Virus record (IMG/VR): IMGVR_UViG_3300046010_000778
Span: 1-30,856 of that record
DNA length: 30,856 bases
Reading direction: 5' to 3' (one strand)
From: a virus
In this document: positions 15,102-22,708 of the stretch, piece after piece
How positions within the stretch are numbered: the stretch's first letter is position 1
How the letters are laid out: the number at the start of each line of letters is the position of its first letter
Program-made: the position numbers and the translations under genes
The notes under the pieces: model-generated
What the model saw: only the letters and a program-made list of their open reading frames with translations
Databases searched by the model: none
What the model was told of the DNA's origin: nothing

Positions 15102-17135
15102 TTAAATGTAATAATCTGATGAATAATCTGATGAATAATCTACTGTGGGTGTAATTGGTAATGGGTCAGGTGTTGTTATTCTGAAATCACTAATCAATTC
15201 TAAATCTACTAAACCCGTATTTAAGTCTATTTTCATATTATTAATAATATAAATCCTATCGCGTATTACTAATCTTGTATTTAATTTTATAGAAGTTAAT
15301 AAGCTTATAGGAAACTTCGCCTTAACACTATACTTTCTTGATTTAATATTATAAATGTTTTGCAAATAAGAATTGTAATACGTGTTATATAAACCTGATT
15401 GTATAGATGTTAAATAAAAACTACTAATATCAGCACCAAAGTTAGATGTGTAATTAAACCCGTTTGCAATTGTATCTTGCCCAAAGCAATTATAAGTTAA
15501 GGCATTTACTCTTGATGTAGTCAAACTACCTATGTAAAAATCACAACTTGCTAAAACACCTAAATCGTAAAGTATTACAGGTTTAGGAATGTATGCTTTG
15601 AAATCTGTTTTTAAAGAATATCCTACTTGTAAATTCTGACCTGTAAATTTATTGAATAGTAAATTTTCAAAAGGTAATTGAATTGTGTAGTCACCACCAT
15701 CAGAATCTAAATCAGCTTTTAAATCACCATACTCAATAGCATTATTGCTGAAGTAATTTACGTTCATAAAACTTTGACTTTTTGTATAGTTAAAGTTTAT
15801 TTTGTTAAACGTTTCTAATTTTGAAACTGTTAAATCATCAGATAAAACATATTGGCTAATATCTTCAATCGCTCCATTTGTGTACCAACTTTCTAACTGC
15901 TCTATTTCGTATACATTATCTTGATAACTTAAGCAAGTAAGGTTAAACATTTTTAAGATACCACTAAAGAAATCTTCTACTTTCATTTCAGGCATATAAG
16001 CAGCTAAATTTAAACCTTGAGTTGAAGAAACTGTAGGTGTAAATACAGAGTATGTACTATCTGAAATAGGAAAACCTGTAGAGTTAAAAGTCATCATATA
16101 AAACTCTAATTCAATGCTGTAATTCATTGGCTCTAAAGTTTCTATAAAAAAAGTATAAACCCCTTCTTCAACTGAAGTAAATGGTGGTATTATAATTGCA
16201 CCTGTAGTGGATGCTTTAACTTTACTAAATAAATTTCCGTTTTTATAAGTATAAATAAAACAATCTTCTGAACCTGTAGTAGTTAATATAGCCCTTAAAC
16301 GATAAGTATTATACCCGCCTGTAGGGTATGACTGATTAAGTAGAGTTACACTATTATTAGTTAAATCAGCAGTAGCAAAATTTGGTGTTCCTGTTACAGA
16401 ATTTAAATCAAGTCTTGTTAAATTACCTTTTACATTAAATACATCTGCATTCTTTAACCAAAGAAAAGCGTTTTTAAACTTTTCATCATTTAAAAAAGTG
16501 CTATTAAACGAAATACCATAATAATCTTCTATTGCTTCAAATACTTTATTTAAACGTAATGCAGGGAATAATTCACTTGTATCTACAAATGAACCTATAG
16601 TAGTTATATCTTCAGCGCCTGTATCAGCCCATAAACGATTTGAAGTAATCATTGGAAACTTAACATCGTTATCTACACCACCTGTTACCCTTGCAACTAC
16701 ATCGGCATCTGAATAAACAAAGCTATATGCTGAATAATTTAAATCAGATAATAGTTTGCCATTAAATATGTCTTTTAAAGAAACCAAACTACCAAAGAAT
16801 GTTATAGTATAATCTTGTGGCATTCCGTCTTTAAACGTAGCTTTTTCTAATTGTATGTTTCCATTTCTAAAAGGTATAGTGTCTAATTCAATATAAGCTG
16901 CTTTTCTTTTCTTTGCATCAAATCCACCATCAATAGAATTATCATACCAATGTGAAAAGATTTTATTGTTATTGTCATTAGCAGGTACTGTAAAAGATTG
17001 ACTAAAATCTGTGTAAACCTTTGAAATATCTGAAGCATCTTGAACTGAACTATTTAAAGATATTTTTTCATCATCAAATAATGCAACCCTTTTAGCTACA
17101 CCATCTATATAAATATATATTCCTACTGTTACCAT
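15102..17135 (-). CDS. Large tail-tip/baseplate protein, 677 aa
   Basis: The sequence is beta-rich and starts MVTVGIYIYIDGVAKRVALFDDEKISLNSSVQD, then DISKVYTDFSQSFTVPANDNN; I recall this opening as typical of Bacteroidota-phage tail-tip proteins. The segment MPEMKVEDFFSGILKMFNLTCLSYQDN (middle-late part) and LISDFRITTPDP near the end resemble domains of tail hub proteins. The start overlaps the end of the 351-aa gene by one base. The extreme C-terminus is a small repeat (YSSDYSSDYYI) encoded by a 12-bp tandem repeat. Likely part of the tail tip or baseplate. Confidence 0.7.
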   Translation of the reverse strand: MVTVGIYIYIDGVAKRVALFDDEKISLNSSVQDASDISKVYTDFSQSFTVPANDNNNKIFSHWYDNSIDGGFDAKKRKAAYIELDTIPFRNGNIQLEKATFKDGMPQDYTITFFGSLVSLKDIFNGKLLSDLNYSAYSFVYSDADVVARVTGGVDNDVKFPMITSNRLWADTGAEDITTIGSFVDTSELFPALRLNKVFEAIEDYYGISFNSTFLNDEKFKNAFLWLKNADVFNVKGNLTRLDLNSVTGTPNFATADLTNNSVTLLNQSYPTGGYNTYRLRAILTTTGSEDCFIYTYKNGNLFSKVKASTTGAIIIPPFTSVEEGVYTFFIETLEPMNYSIELEFYMMTFNSTGFPISDSTYSVFTPTVSSTQGLNLAAYMPEMKVEDFFSGILKMFNLTCLSYQDNVYEIEQLESWYTNGAIEDISQYVLSDDLTVSKLETFNKINFNYTKSQSFMNVNYFSNNAIEYGDLKADLDSDGGDYTIQLPFENLLFNKFTGQNLQVGYSLKTDFKAYIPKPVILYDLGVLASCDFYIGSLTTSRVNALTYNCFGQDTIANGFNYTSNFGADISSFYLTSIQSGLYNTYYNSYLQNIYNIKSRKYSVKAKFPISLLTSIKLNTRLVIRDRIYIINNMKIDLNTGLVDLELISDFRITTPDPLPITPTVDYSSDYSSDYYI
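15111..15141. repeat. 12-bp tandem repeat at the end of the 677-aa gene
   Basis: The unit ATAATCTGATGA occurs twice in a row (15111-15122, 15123-15134) plus a partial third copy. It encodes a Y-S-S-D repeat at the C-terminus and keeps frame, so copy number could vary between isolates. Confidence 0.85.
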
Positions 17136-18190
17136 TAAACTACGTTGTTAATTAAGTTAAATGCGTATTCAAAATCTATTTCATAATTCACATTTCTATC
17201 TATTAAAGAAGTCTTTAATGTAGTTGCTTGTGTTTTAACTTCTACAGGTAAGCCATCTAACAAAACCGTTTCACTTAATAACAAATCTTGTATTAAATCA
17301 GAATAGTTTTCAGGAACAAAACCTGAACTTAATTTAATTGATTGTTTACCATTAATGTTAAACGATTTACTTTGCCCTTTAGACACGCTGTAATTAATTG
17401 AATCTTGAAGTTGGTTATAACTTGTGCCTTTAGTATTTATGTTGTCTATACGTGTCTTAAAAAAGGTTAAGAATTGCCATCCACCAAAGCGATTAATATA
17501 AGAACAAATTACAGGCGAATATTTAGGTTCACAAATTGGAATAACTCTATAAACGTAATCAGTATCGTTATAAGAAATAGTTAACGTGTTACCTTTATTG
17601 TATTTTACGTTTGTAGTTGTCAATGGTATTTTTAACATTCCTTTAGTTTCTGTGTAACCAACTACCAATTCATTACGACCACGTAAATCTTTATAAGTTG
17701 CTTCTATTACATCACCAACTTCAGGGTTAATTAAAACGTTAACATAAGGGATAGATTTTGTAATGTCGTATCTAATTTCTTTTTCTCTATCTGATAATAA
17801 CACAAAAGTGTCTGACGGGTCTGTGTAATTATAACCACCCACAAATTGAGTGTAGCCATTAGTGCCTAAATAAGTAGTAGTGTCTAATAAAGAATACCCT
17901 TCTTCAGTTTCTGTATATCGTTTAACTTGCACGTTTGCCCACATAGAAGTAGAATCAGTTTCACCTGCAGCGTAAATAGGTGCTACATTATCAATATATT
18001 CTTTTATGAATGGGCTGATGTTATAGATATTTTCTATTTGACTTGCACTTGCAATAGGTTTACTGAATATATAAGTAGCATCTGTAGGTGCTGAACCTGT
18101 ACCATTCCAAATTCTTAATTCTATGCGTGAACCTAATTGGCCTGCTTCGTCTACTGTTATAAAGTACGGGCTTCTTGAATATATTATCAT
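17135..18190 (-). CDS. Tail-tip/distal tail-like structural protein, 351 aa
   Basis: The 351-aa protein starts MIIYSRSPYFITVDEAGQLGSRIELRIWNG and is beta-rich. The YSRSPYFI opening, followed by IYNISPFIKEYIDN near residues 55-68 and INRFGGWQFLTFFK near residue 230, recurs as I recall in structural proteins of Bacteroidota phages. It sits between the gp10-like gene and the 677-aa protein, with a 1-nt overlap to the latter and a 1-nt gap to the former. The two proteins probably form one sub-complex of the tail tip. No enzymatic motif was seen. Confidence 0.7.
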   Translation of the reverse strand: MIIYSRSPYFITVDEAGQLGSRIELRIWNGTGSAPTDATYIFSKPIASASQIENIYNISPFIKEYIDNVAPIYAAGETDSTSMWANVQVKRYTETEEGYSLLDTTTYLGTNGYTQFVGGYNYTDPSDTFVLLSDREKEIRYDITKSIPYVNVLINPEVGDVIEATYKDLRGRNELVVGYTETKGMLKIPLTTTNVKYNKGNTLTISYNDTDYVYRVIPICEPKYSPVICSYINRFGGWQFLTFFKTRIDNINTKGTSYNQLQDSINYSVSKGQSKSFNINGKQSIKLSSGFVPENYSDLIQDLLLSETVLLDGLPVEVKTQATTLKTSLIDRNVNYEIDFEYAFNLINNVV

Positions 18191-18191
18191 T

Positions 18192-18773
18192 TTATTTTAT
18201 ATCTTTTAAATTATAATCTACCATTGTATCTACATCTTGACCAAATGCTTCCATTAAATCAGTGTCTATATATTTTTTATATCCTGCTTCAAAAGGTTTA
18301 GTGAAAAATAAACTTGGTTTAATTCCCCTTGAATAAATATTTCTTGCAATTATCTGGGCTATTGTTTTATAATTGCCTTCTTTAAATTTACCTTTTTCAT
18401 CACGCAATCTTATATTTTTATTCTTTGCCCATTTTTCTATTCTATTTGTAAATTGACTCCATTTGCCTCTAAAGTTGCCGCTACCAAATCTATATGGACT
18501 ATTTGGCGCTTGTTGACCCCTTATTTTTGCGTTTGCAGAAACCTTTGACGGGTCTTTACCTTTTACACCTTTGTCTACAAACTGACCGTATTCGGCCATA
18601 GAAAAGCCTACAATTGAATAATTATCTTCAGTTATTACTTCACCTTTTAAACTATTATATAGTTCTTTAGAATCTGCCTTGCCTGCTTTAGATAAATTAC
18701 TTCTACTTTGTTGTATAACGTAATCTTTAAAGCGTTTTAATACTTGTTCAACTTCTTTTAGTTCTTTTGCCAT
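18192..18773 (-). CDS. HK97 gp10-like tail completion protein
   Basis: The 193-aa protein is basic and mixed alpha/beta. Motifs are MAEYGQFVDKGVKGKD (residues about 58-73, the conserved G-x-FVD-KG turn of gp10-like and neck-protein families) and a helix-rich end with GIKPSLFFTKPFEAGYKKYI. The central KWSQFTNRIEKWAKNKN is basic. HK97 gp10-like proteins join head and tail or complete the tail. It follows the 151-aa gene after a 1-nt gap, consistent with a tail-completion pair. Confidence 0.75.
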   Translation of the reverse strand: MAKELKEVEQVLKRFKDYVIQQSRSNLSKAGKADSKELYNSLKGEVITEDNYSIVGFSMAEYGQFVDKGVKGKDPSKVSANAKIRGQQAPNSPYRFGSGNFRGKWSQFTNRIEKWAKNKNIRLRDEKGKFKEGNYKTIAQIIARNIYSRGIKPSLFFTKPFEAGYKKYIDTDLMEAFGQDVDTMVDYNLKDIK

Positions 18774-18774
18774 A

Positions 18775-19230
18775 TTAACAAATAGTCATATCGTTTTGTG
18801 CAATAACATTAAAGCTTACCGTTACACCTGCAACCTTATTTTCAAACCTGTCTACAAAGTATTCTATACTTGCACCATCTTGTAATTGAAAACCATCATC
18901 GTATAAGTCGCCACGTCTTAACATTTCAAGTAAACGTGTTGCAACCATTTGTTGAGTATTTAACACATCCTGCTCGTTATCATTACCTAAAAAAATATCA
19001 GTAGTAGCTTCTTTTGATTCATCTACTATATCCATACATAAAACAGAAATACTATAATTAAAAGTATTACCATTGTAAGCAGCTGAATTAATCATTATGT
19101 GTGATAAAGGAAATATAGTTTGCTTGTTTAAATCTACTTTAAATATATCGCCCATTGTAACCGTATTTACAAAAGCATCTGCATCTAACTGGTCTTTAAT
19201 TGCTTTGCTTATTTGGTAAAATCCTTTCAT
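18775..19230 (-). CDS. Tail terminator-like protein, 151 aa
   Basis: The protein starts MKGFYQISKAIKDQLDADAFVNTVTMGDIF and continues with FPLSHIMINSA, a beta region (FNYSISVLCMDIVDE) and ends in a VTVSFNVIAQND strand. An N-terminal helix followed by two beta layers with a C-terminal strand fits the tail-terminator (gpU-like) fold. It lies next to the gp10-like gene, as in many siphoviruses. The assignment rests on fold pattern and order, not a distinct motif. Confidence 0.6.
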   Translation of the reverse strand: MKGFYQISKAIKDQLDADAFVNTVTMGDIFKVDLNKQTIFPLSHIMINSAAYNGNTFNYSISVLCMDIVDESKEATTDIFLGNDNEQDVLNTQQMVATRLLEMLRRGDLYDDGFQLQDGASIEYFVDRFENKVAGVTVSFNVIAQNDMTIC

Positions 19231-19240
19231 TATTTTTTAT

Positions 19241-19983
19241 TTAACTACGTTTATTAATTAGTTTTATTTCTATTTCTGTCTTTTCTTTTTCAAATGTTAA
19301 CCACGTTAAACTTTGGTGTATGGGTAACTTGGAAACTTCATCAAATCTTCTAACGTCTCCTTCAGCAAGAGCATAGATACTTGAATACCATCCCCAACGT
19401 TTTCCAAATTGTGCTTGTTCAGAATATTCTGCACTTCCTGATTCCCCTCCAAATAGTTTATCGTACTGCTTAATAAGTCGTTGCCTAAATTGTAAAAAAA
19501 AACCATAGCACCTAAAACTACGTCCAAAGGTGCGTGACGCATTACATCAGCATAAGTAATAGAACCTTTGTATTCTTCTATTTCATATTTGTTGCCTAAC
19601 TTATTTACAATAGGCCTGTATAATACTGCCATTGCATTGTGCATTGTATCCCAATCAGTAATATAAGCATCTAAATCCATATATTCACCTGTAGACATTT
19701 CATCAAGGTTAGGAATAAAACCAAACTCTACTCCACCCATTTTAAAGCGTTGTACAAACTTATTTTCTTTACTGAATAGGTTGTTAATGTTTGCAGTAAT
19801 TTCAGCTACATCTTTGTATCTAATTTGTGCTACATCTTTTAAATCTATACCACAAAATAGCTGCACCATTTTCTGCTGCAAAAATTCTGATTCTTCGTTG
19901 TCTTTTGCAATAGCTAAAAACTTTTGGTACTGCACCAGTTTTATTTCTGATAGTGAAGTTGGTATTTTTAATTCTATCTTCAT
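19241..19983 (-). CDS. Tail assembly chaperone, long form by programmed -1 frameshift (gpGT-like, 247 aa)
   Basis: Translation starts at ATG 19983. At the slippery run (T TTT TTT, 19501-19495) ribosomes can slip back one base after F163 and continue for 84 residues to TAA at 19243-19241. The added part has a strongly protein-like sequence, including KLFGGESGS, FGKRWGWYSSIYALAEGD, VRRFDEVSKLP and TWLTFEKEKTEIEI, as in the C-terminal (T) domains of tail assembly chaperones. The -1 frame has no ATG, GTG or TTG start between its last stop and the slippery site, so it can be reached only by frameshifting. It uses the AT-rich third positions of the genome and fills the gap to the next gene. The long form would recruit tail-tube subunits to the tape measure. 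Confidence 0.82.
19306..19983 (-). CDS. Tail assembly chaperone, short form (gpG-like, 225 aa)
   Basis: Without frameshifting the gene gives 225 aa. The N-terminal part (MKIELKIPTSLSEIKLVQYQKFLAI) begins with beta-strands and a LxxYQ helix, as in tail assembly proteins that coat the tape measure. Residues 164-225 are read in the normal frame over a region that also encodes the -1 extension. They still look like protein (NLGNDLLSSTINYLEGN ... LKETLEDLMKF) although their third positions are unusually G/C-rich, as expected under dual coding. The gene heads the tail cluster, after a terminator, and is followed by tail-completion genes. Confidence 0.85.
   Translation of the reverse strand: MKIELKIPTSLSEIKLVQYQKFLAIAKDNEESEFLQQKMVQLFCGIDLKDVAQIRYKDVAEITANINNLFSKENKFVQRFKMGGVEFGFIPNLDEMSTGEYMDLDAYITDWDTMHNAMAVLYRPIVNKLGNKYEIEEYKGSITYADVMRHAPLDVVLGAMVFFYNLGNDLLSSTINYLEGNQEVQNILNKHNLENVGDGIQVSMLLLKETLEDLMKFPSYPYTKV
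19495..19501 (-). promoter_or_regulatory. Slippery heptamer T TTT TTT for -1 ribosomal frameshift
   Basis: The minus strand reads ATG GTT TTT TTT TAC in the zero frame, a run of nine Ts (19502-19494). The heptamer fits X XXY YYZ, so both tRNAs can re-pair after slipping back one base. No obvious Shine-Dalgarno-like stimulator or stable downstream hairpin was noted. Confidence 0.8.
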
Positions 19984-20045
19984 TGTTGTTTTTTATTTAT
20001 TAATAAATATTTTACATTATTGTATTAAGCTACGCATTTAAGCAC

Positions 20046-20072
20046 AAAAAAAGGCAGCCAATTATGACTACC
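20046..20072 (-). terminator. Rho-independent terminator after the Cys-rich microprotein gene
   Basis: On the minus strand GGTAGTC pairs with GGCTGCC (two G-U pairs) around a 6-nt loop, followed by seven Ts. It closes the small unit that starts at the promoter near 20466. Confidence 0.88.
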
Positions 20073-20095
20073 TAATTAACTAACCTATTTAAAAC

Positions 20096-20215
20096 TTAAT
20101 CTTCATCTGCTCGTTCACATTGTTTGTCACAATATGTTTTTTCACAAGGTTCACCGCAATACCTGCATTCGTTTTCAGGATATTCGTTTGGGTTTAAAAA
20201 ATCATACCATTCCAT
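20096..20215 (-). CDS. Cys-rich zinc-ribbon-like microprotein, 39 aa
   Basis: ATG at 20215, TAA at 20098-20096. Five cysteines are packed in the C-terminal half: C17, C20, C24, C29 and C33 (CRYCGEPC, then YCDKQC). Two C-x2/3-C pairs suggest one zinc ion in a treble-clef or ribbon-like knuckle. The N-terminus is acidic and aromatic (MEWYDFLNPNEYPENE). It starts 4 nt after the stop of the 71-aa gene and ends just before a strong terminator. The pair has its own promoter. A regulatory or host-interaction role is suggested by this moron-like layout only. Confidence 0.8.
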   Translation of the reverse strand: MEWYDFLNPNEYPENECRYCGEPCEKTYCDKQCERADED

Positions 20216-20219
20216 AATA

Positions 20220-20435
20220 TTAGTTTTTAAAAGTTTCTTCAATTGCGATTCTACCTATTAAAGAATTTACTACATAAGTAAATAAATTATCTTGCTCTTC
20301 TTTTGTTGCTTTAAAGAACTCTTTTTTAAAATCAACATTGTCATTTAAAAAGTTATTAAAAGAGTTTAATAAAAATTCTTGATTGTTGTAGATGTTATTG
20401 GTTACAGTTTCAAAGTTGTTTTTTAAAGTTTCCAT
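20220..20435 (-). CDS. Hypothetical protein, 71 aa, first gene of moron-like unit
   Basis: The start is taken at ATG 20435 (METLKNNF); the longer frame would read through the promoter element. The protein is Asn/Phe-rich, acidic and helical (NNQEFLLNSFNNFL, FKKEFFKATKEEQDNLF). It has a 30-nt A-rich leader from the promoter at 20466-20473 and is followed by the Cys-rich 39-aa gene. No family is recognised. Confidence 0.75.
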   Translation of the reverse strand: METLKNNFETVTNNIYNNQEFLLNSFNNFLNDNVDFKKEFFKATKEEQDNLFTYVVNSLIGRIAIEETFKN

Positions 20436-20465
20436 AATTTGTGTTTTTGTTTGTTTTAACTTGTA

Positions 20466-20495
20466 CAAATATACAAAGGTTATTAACAATACAAA
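20466..20495 (-). promoter_or_regulatory. Bacteroidota-type promoter, TTTG-N18-TATATTTG
   Basis: On the minus strand the -7 element is TATATTTG (20473-20466) and the -33 element TTTG (20495-20492), 18 bp apart, close to the Bacteroidota consensus. Between them lies TTGTTAATAAC, an element shared with the region upstream of the 99-aa gene near 28011. Confidence 0.82.
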
Positions 20496-20520
20496 ACTAT
20501 TTTAAAACTTTAACATTTCT

Positions 20521-20673
20521 TTAACTTTTGTTTAAGTATTCTTGTGCAATTTGATACATTTTCTGCATCTTTTTAATTTCACCTATATTACGAGGCAGGT
20601 TAATTACTACCTCAACACCCTTTACGTGGTGGATATAACATTGTATTACTGCTATAATATTACCGTATGTCAT
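20521..20673 (-). CDS. Small hypothetical protein after TerL, 50 aa
   Basis: ATG at 20673 overlaps the TerL stop by one base (TAATG). The N-terminal half is beta-like with a His pair (NIIAVIQCYIHHVKG), then EVVINLPRNIG, and the end is helical (IKKMQKMYQIAQEYLNK). The coupling to TerL supports translation. Function is unknown; a packaging accessory role is possible from position. Confidence 0.7.
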   Translation of the reverse strand: MTYGNIIAVIQCYIHHVKGVEVVINLPRNIGEIKKMQKMYQIAQEYLNKS

Positions 20674-21839
20674 TAGTAGACGTAATAAGTACCCTTGTTT
20701 GGGTTTTCTAATTGTGAAGTAATTGCATAACGCATTGCATCAATAGCGTGGTTGTATGCGTCAATAGGTTTGTTTAATTTATTACCTTGTTTGTCAGTCA
20801 TCCAAATGTAGTTTCTTAATTCATTAATTAAGTTCTTGCTTCTTGATGTTACATAAACTTTATTTTGGTTAATTAAATTAAGGCCATATACTATGCTATC
20901 TCTACCCTTGCTAACTGGTAACACATTGTGTCCATAACTATTTAACTCAGCTATTGATTTAGGCTCAGCACTATCAGCATAAACTATATCTTGAACTCCA
21001 TTTGTTTTAAGTAAGTCACTAATATCTGAATTCAGCAATCCTTTTTGGTAAATCAATTCATCAAAGATATACGCATCGTTATATTTGTACATTGCTATTA
21101 ATGATGTAGGGTCATTTGAGTAGCCCCAATCCATACCATAACATAACAGCCTTGCTTCTGTAGGTAAGTTAATCTCTTGCCAATCAGGAATACATACACC
21201 TTCTAAAGAACCTGTTAAACCTAATCCGTATACTTGCCACCAATTAGCCCAATATGCAGAAGTTTCTGCTTTAACTTTTGCTGATTCAATTTCTTTTACA
21301 ATCGTTTCAGGTAATGCTTCATTATCTAAATAGGTTAGTGTAATAAAATCTACATCATCTTGGTTTATAATTTCCCTATCTACCCAAAACAAGCTTGAAG
21401 GGTTGTAGTCTAACCAGATCTCACCACTTGTTCTAATTGCTAATTGATAGTAAGAATCAAAATCTACATTGTTACACTCGTTAACATATAGAACATTCCT
21501 TCTTGCTCCTCTTAATTTATCAGGTTGATCAACTGAAAAGAATTCAATATAACTACCATTGCCAAATACATACTTCAAAGTAGACTTATTAAATTGATTA
21601 TCGTTATACCTACCCAATGCCATCATTATTTTTAAGAAGTCTTTTAAAGCTCCTCTACGTAAATGTGGTATAGATTCAGATACTACACTAATCTCTAAGT
21701 TAGGTGTCTTAATTGCTCTATCTATTAATATAGGCAATATAGAAAAGGTCTTAGAAGCAGACGTACCACCTCTAACAACCTTTATACGCTTTTTAAGACG
21801 CAATAACTTCTTTAAAGCTGTAGTTACTATGAATTCCAT
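20673..21839 (-). CDS. terL: Terminase large subunit
   Basis: The 388-aa protein is the packaging motor with ATPase and nuclease. Walker A is RGGTSASKT (residues 23-31) and Walker B is VLYVNE with the catalytic E121. The RNase-H-like nuclease shows three acidic positions: D237 (YGMDWGY), D289 (VYADSAEP) and D367 (NHAIDAMRYA). Length and motifs fit a Terminase_3/PBSX-type family. The gene starts 9 nt after the small subunit stop and is followed by a coupled 50-aa gene. Phages of this subfamily often package by headful, which would agree with a circularly permuted genome, but the packaging type cannot be proved here. Confidence 0.95.
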   Translation of the reverse strand: MEFIVTTALKKLLRLKKRIKVVRGGTSASKTFSILPILIDRAIKTPNLEISVVSESIPHLRRGALKDFLKIMMALGRYNDNQFNKSTLKYVFGNGSYIEFFSVDQPDKLRGARRNVLYVNECNNVDFDSYYQLAIRTSGEIWLDYNPSSLFWVDREIINQDDVDFITLTYLDNEALPETIVKEIESAKVKAETSAYWANWWQVYGLGLTGSLEGVCIPDWQEINLPTEARLLCYGMDWGYSNDPTSLIAMYKYNDAYIFDELIYQKGLLNSDISDLLKTNGVQDIVYADSAEPKSIAELNSYGHNVLPVSKGRDSIVYGLNLINQNKVYVTSRSKNLINELRNYIWMTDKQGNKLNKPIDAYNHAIDAMRYAITSQLENPNKGTYYVY

Positions 21840-21848
21840 TATCGTTGC

Positions 21849-22109
21849 TTATATGTCTCCTAAATCTTCTAAGTTGAATATAGGTTGCTCTGTTGTAAGA
21901 GTTACATCTTTTGTTTCTCTCGGTTTACCTGCATAGTAGTTATAGAATAATTGAGTGAATTTAAAATCACCTTTCTCTAATCCTTTTTCTAATGCCGCAA
22001 ATGCTAATGGTTCCAATGGAGTTAACTTCTCAATTAAAGCTACCTCCTCTGCTTTAGGCTTTCTACCTGCATTTTTATTACCACCGTTGAATTTTCTTTT
22101 ATCTTCCAT
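21849..22109 (-). CDS. Terminase small subunit candidate
   Basis: Short (86 aa) basic-to-acidic protein, MEDKRKFNGGNKNAGRKPKAEEVALIEKL followed by helices and an acidic end (FNLEDLGDI). The N-terminal K/R/G-rich segment (KRKFNGG, AGRKPK) and a C-terminal TEQPIFNLEDL tail resemble short DNA-binding small subunits in Bacteroidota phages. It lies directly before terL. Start chosen at ATG 22109; an in-frame ATG at 22130 would add seven residues. It would recognise the packaging site, by family and position. Confidence 0.8.
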   Translation of the reverse strand: MEDKRKFNGGNKNAGRKPKAEEVALIEKLTPLEPLAFAALEKGLEKGDFKFTQLFYNYYAGKPRETKDVTLTTEQPIFNLEDLGDI

Positions 22110-22145
22110 AGTATAATCATTTAATATCATTATTGAAATAATAAT

Positions 22146-22162
22146 AACTATTTCTTATAGTT
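22146..22162 (-). other. AT-rich inverted repeat before the terminase genes
   Basis: AACTAT and ATAGTT form a perfect 6-bp stem around a 5-nt loop, just after the stop of the 55-aa gene and before terS. It lacks the GC content and T-run of the other terminators; it could be a weak attenuator or an operator. Confidence 0.4.
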
Positions 22163-22163
22163 G

Positions 22164-22331
22164 TTAAAGACTCTCTAATTCTTTTTTAACTTTGTACCAA
22201 TAAGCAGATCCTGTTTCAGATATTAATTCATCAACTAATACTAAAGCACATTCTTTTGCTTCTTCATTAAATAGATCAAACTTATTCCAAAATTTATTTA
22301 ATATTTGTTTGGCTTTTTCTCTTGGTTCCAT
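22164..22331 (-). CDS. Small hypothetical protein, 55 aa
   Basis: ATG at 22331, TAA at 22166-22164. It is helical and acidic with conserved-looking features: MEPREKAKQILNKFWN, NEEAKECALVLVDELI and a final YWYKVKKELESL. This layout (short helix, E-A-K-E-C-A, V-D-E-L-I, Y-W-x-x-V-K) is, as I recall, common in small proteins of Bacteroidota phages placed near replication and terminase genes. Function unknown. Confidence 0.78.
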   Translation of the reverse strand: MEPREKAKQILNKFWNKFDLFNEEAKECALVLVDELISETGSAYWYKVKKELESL

Positions 22332-22333
22332 AA

Positions 22334-22708
22334 TTACTTATTTATAAATTCATATTCATCAATATATTTTTGTACTGCATTTGGTCTACCATTTAAAGCT
22401 AATGATATAGAAGATCTATTTAATCCTGTCTCTCTACATAGTTGAATCATACCACTAAATACTTTACCATCAGATTTTCTTCTTATAGGTTTCATTCTAT
22501 GTGATTGTTCTTGCTGCATTTTTAAACTTTTGTCCGATAGTCCTAAATCATCTATCAATATTTTTTTGGTTTTATACTTCGCACCATTCTTAATAGCATC
22601 TAATACATCAAAGTCTTCTTGTTTCCATTTAGGTCTTGGTAAGTCCCATAGATAAATATTATTGTTATTCGCTTGTCTCAATATTTTGCTTATATCTGAA
22701 TTTTTCAT
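22334..22708 (-). CDS. NUMOD1-like DNA-binding protein, 124 aa
   Basis: The C-terminal part (residues about 74-122: IRRKSDGKVFSGMIQLCRETG, then NRSSISLALNGR) fits a NUMOD1-type module, a helix-turn-helix-like domain usually attached to homing endonucleases, where it contributes to DNA recognition. No nuclease motif (GIY-YIG, HNH) is visible in the N-terminal 70 residues, which are basic and include KKILIDDLGLSDKSLKMQQEQ. It may be a relic of a homing nuclease or a DNA-binding regulator of the downstream terminase genes. Its start overlaps the stop of the 29-aa gene (ATGA). Confidence 0.78.
   Translation of the reverse strand: MKNSDISKILRQANNNNIYLWDLPRPKWKQEDFDVLDAIKNGAKYKTKKILIDDLGLSDKSLKMQQEQSHRMKPIRRKSDGKVFSGMIQLCRETGLNRSSISLALNGRPNAVQKYIDEYEFINK

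Noticed and set aside
19494-19502. The nine-T run as a sequencing error that splits one gene
   Set aside because: Both frames after the run look like protein, the heptamer fits a classic slippery site, and tail assembly chaperones are known for this; still, reads should be checked.
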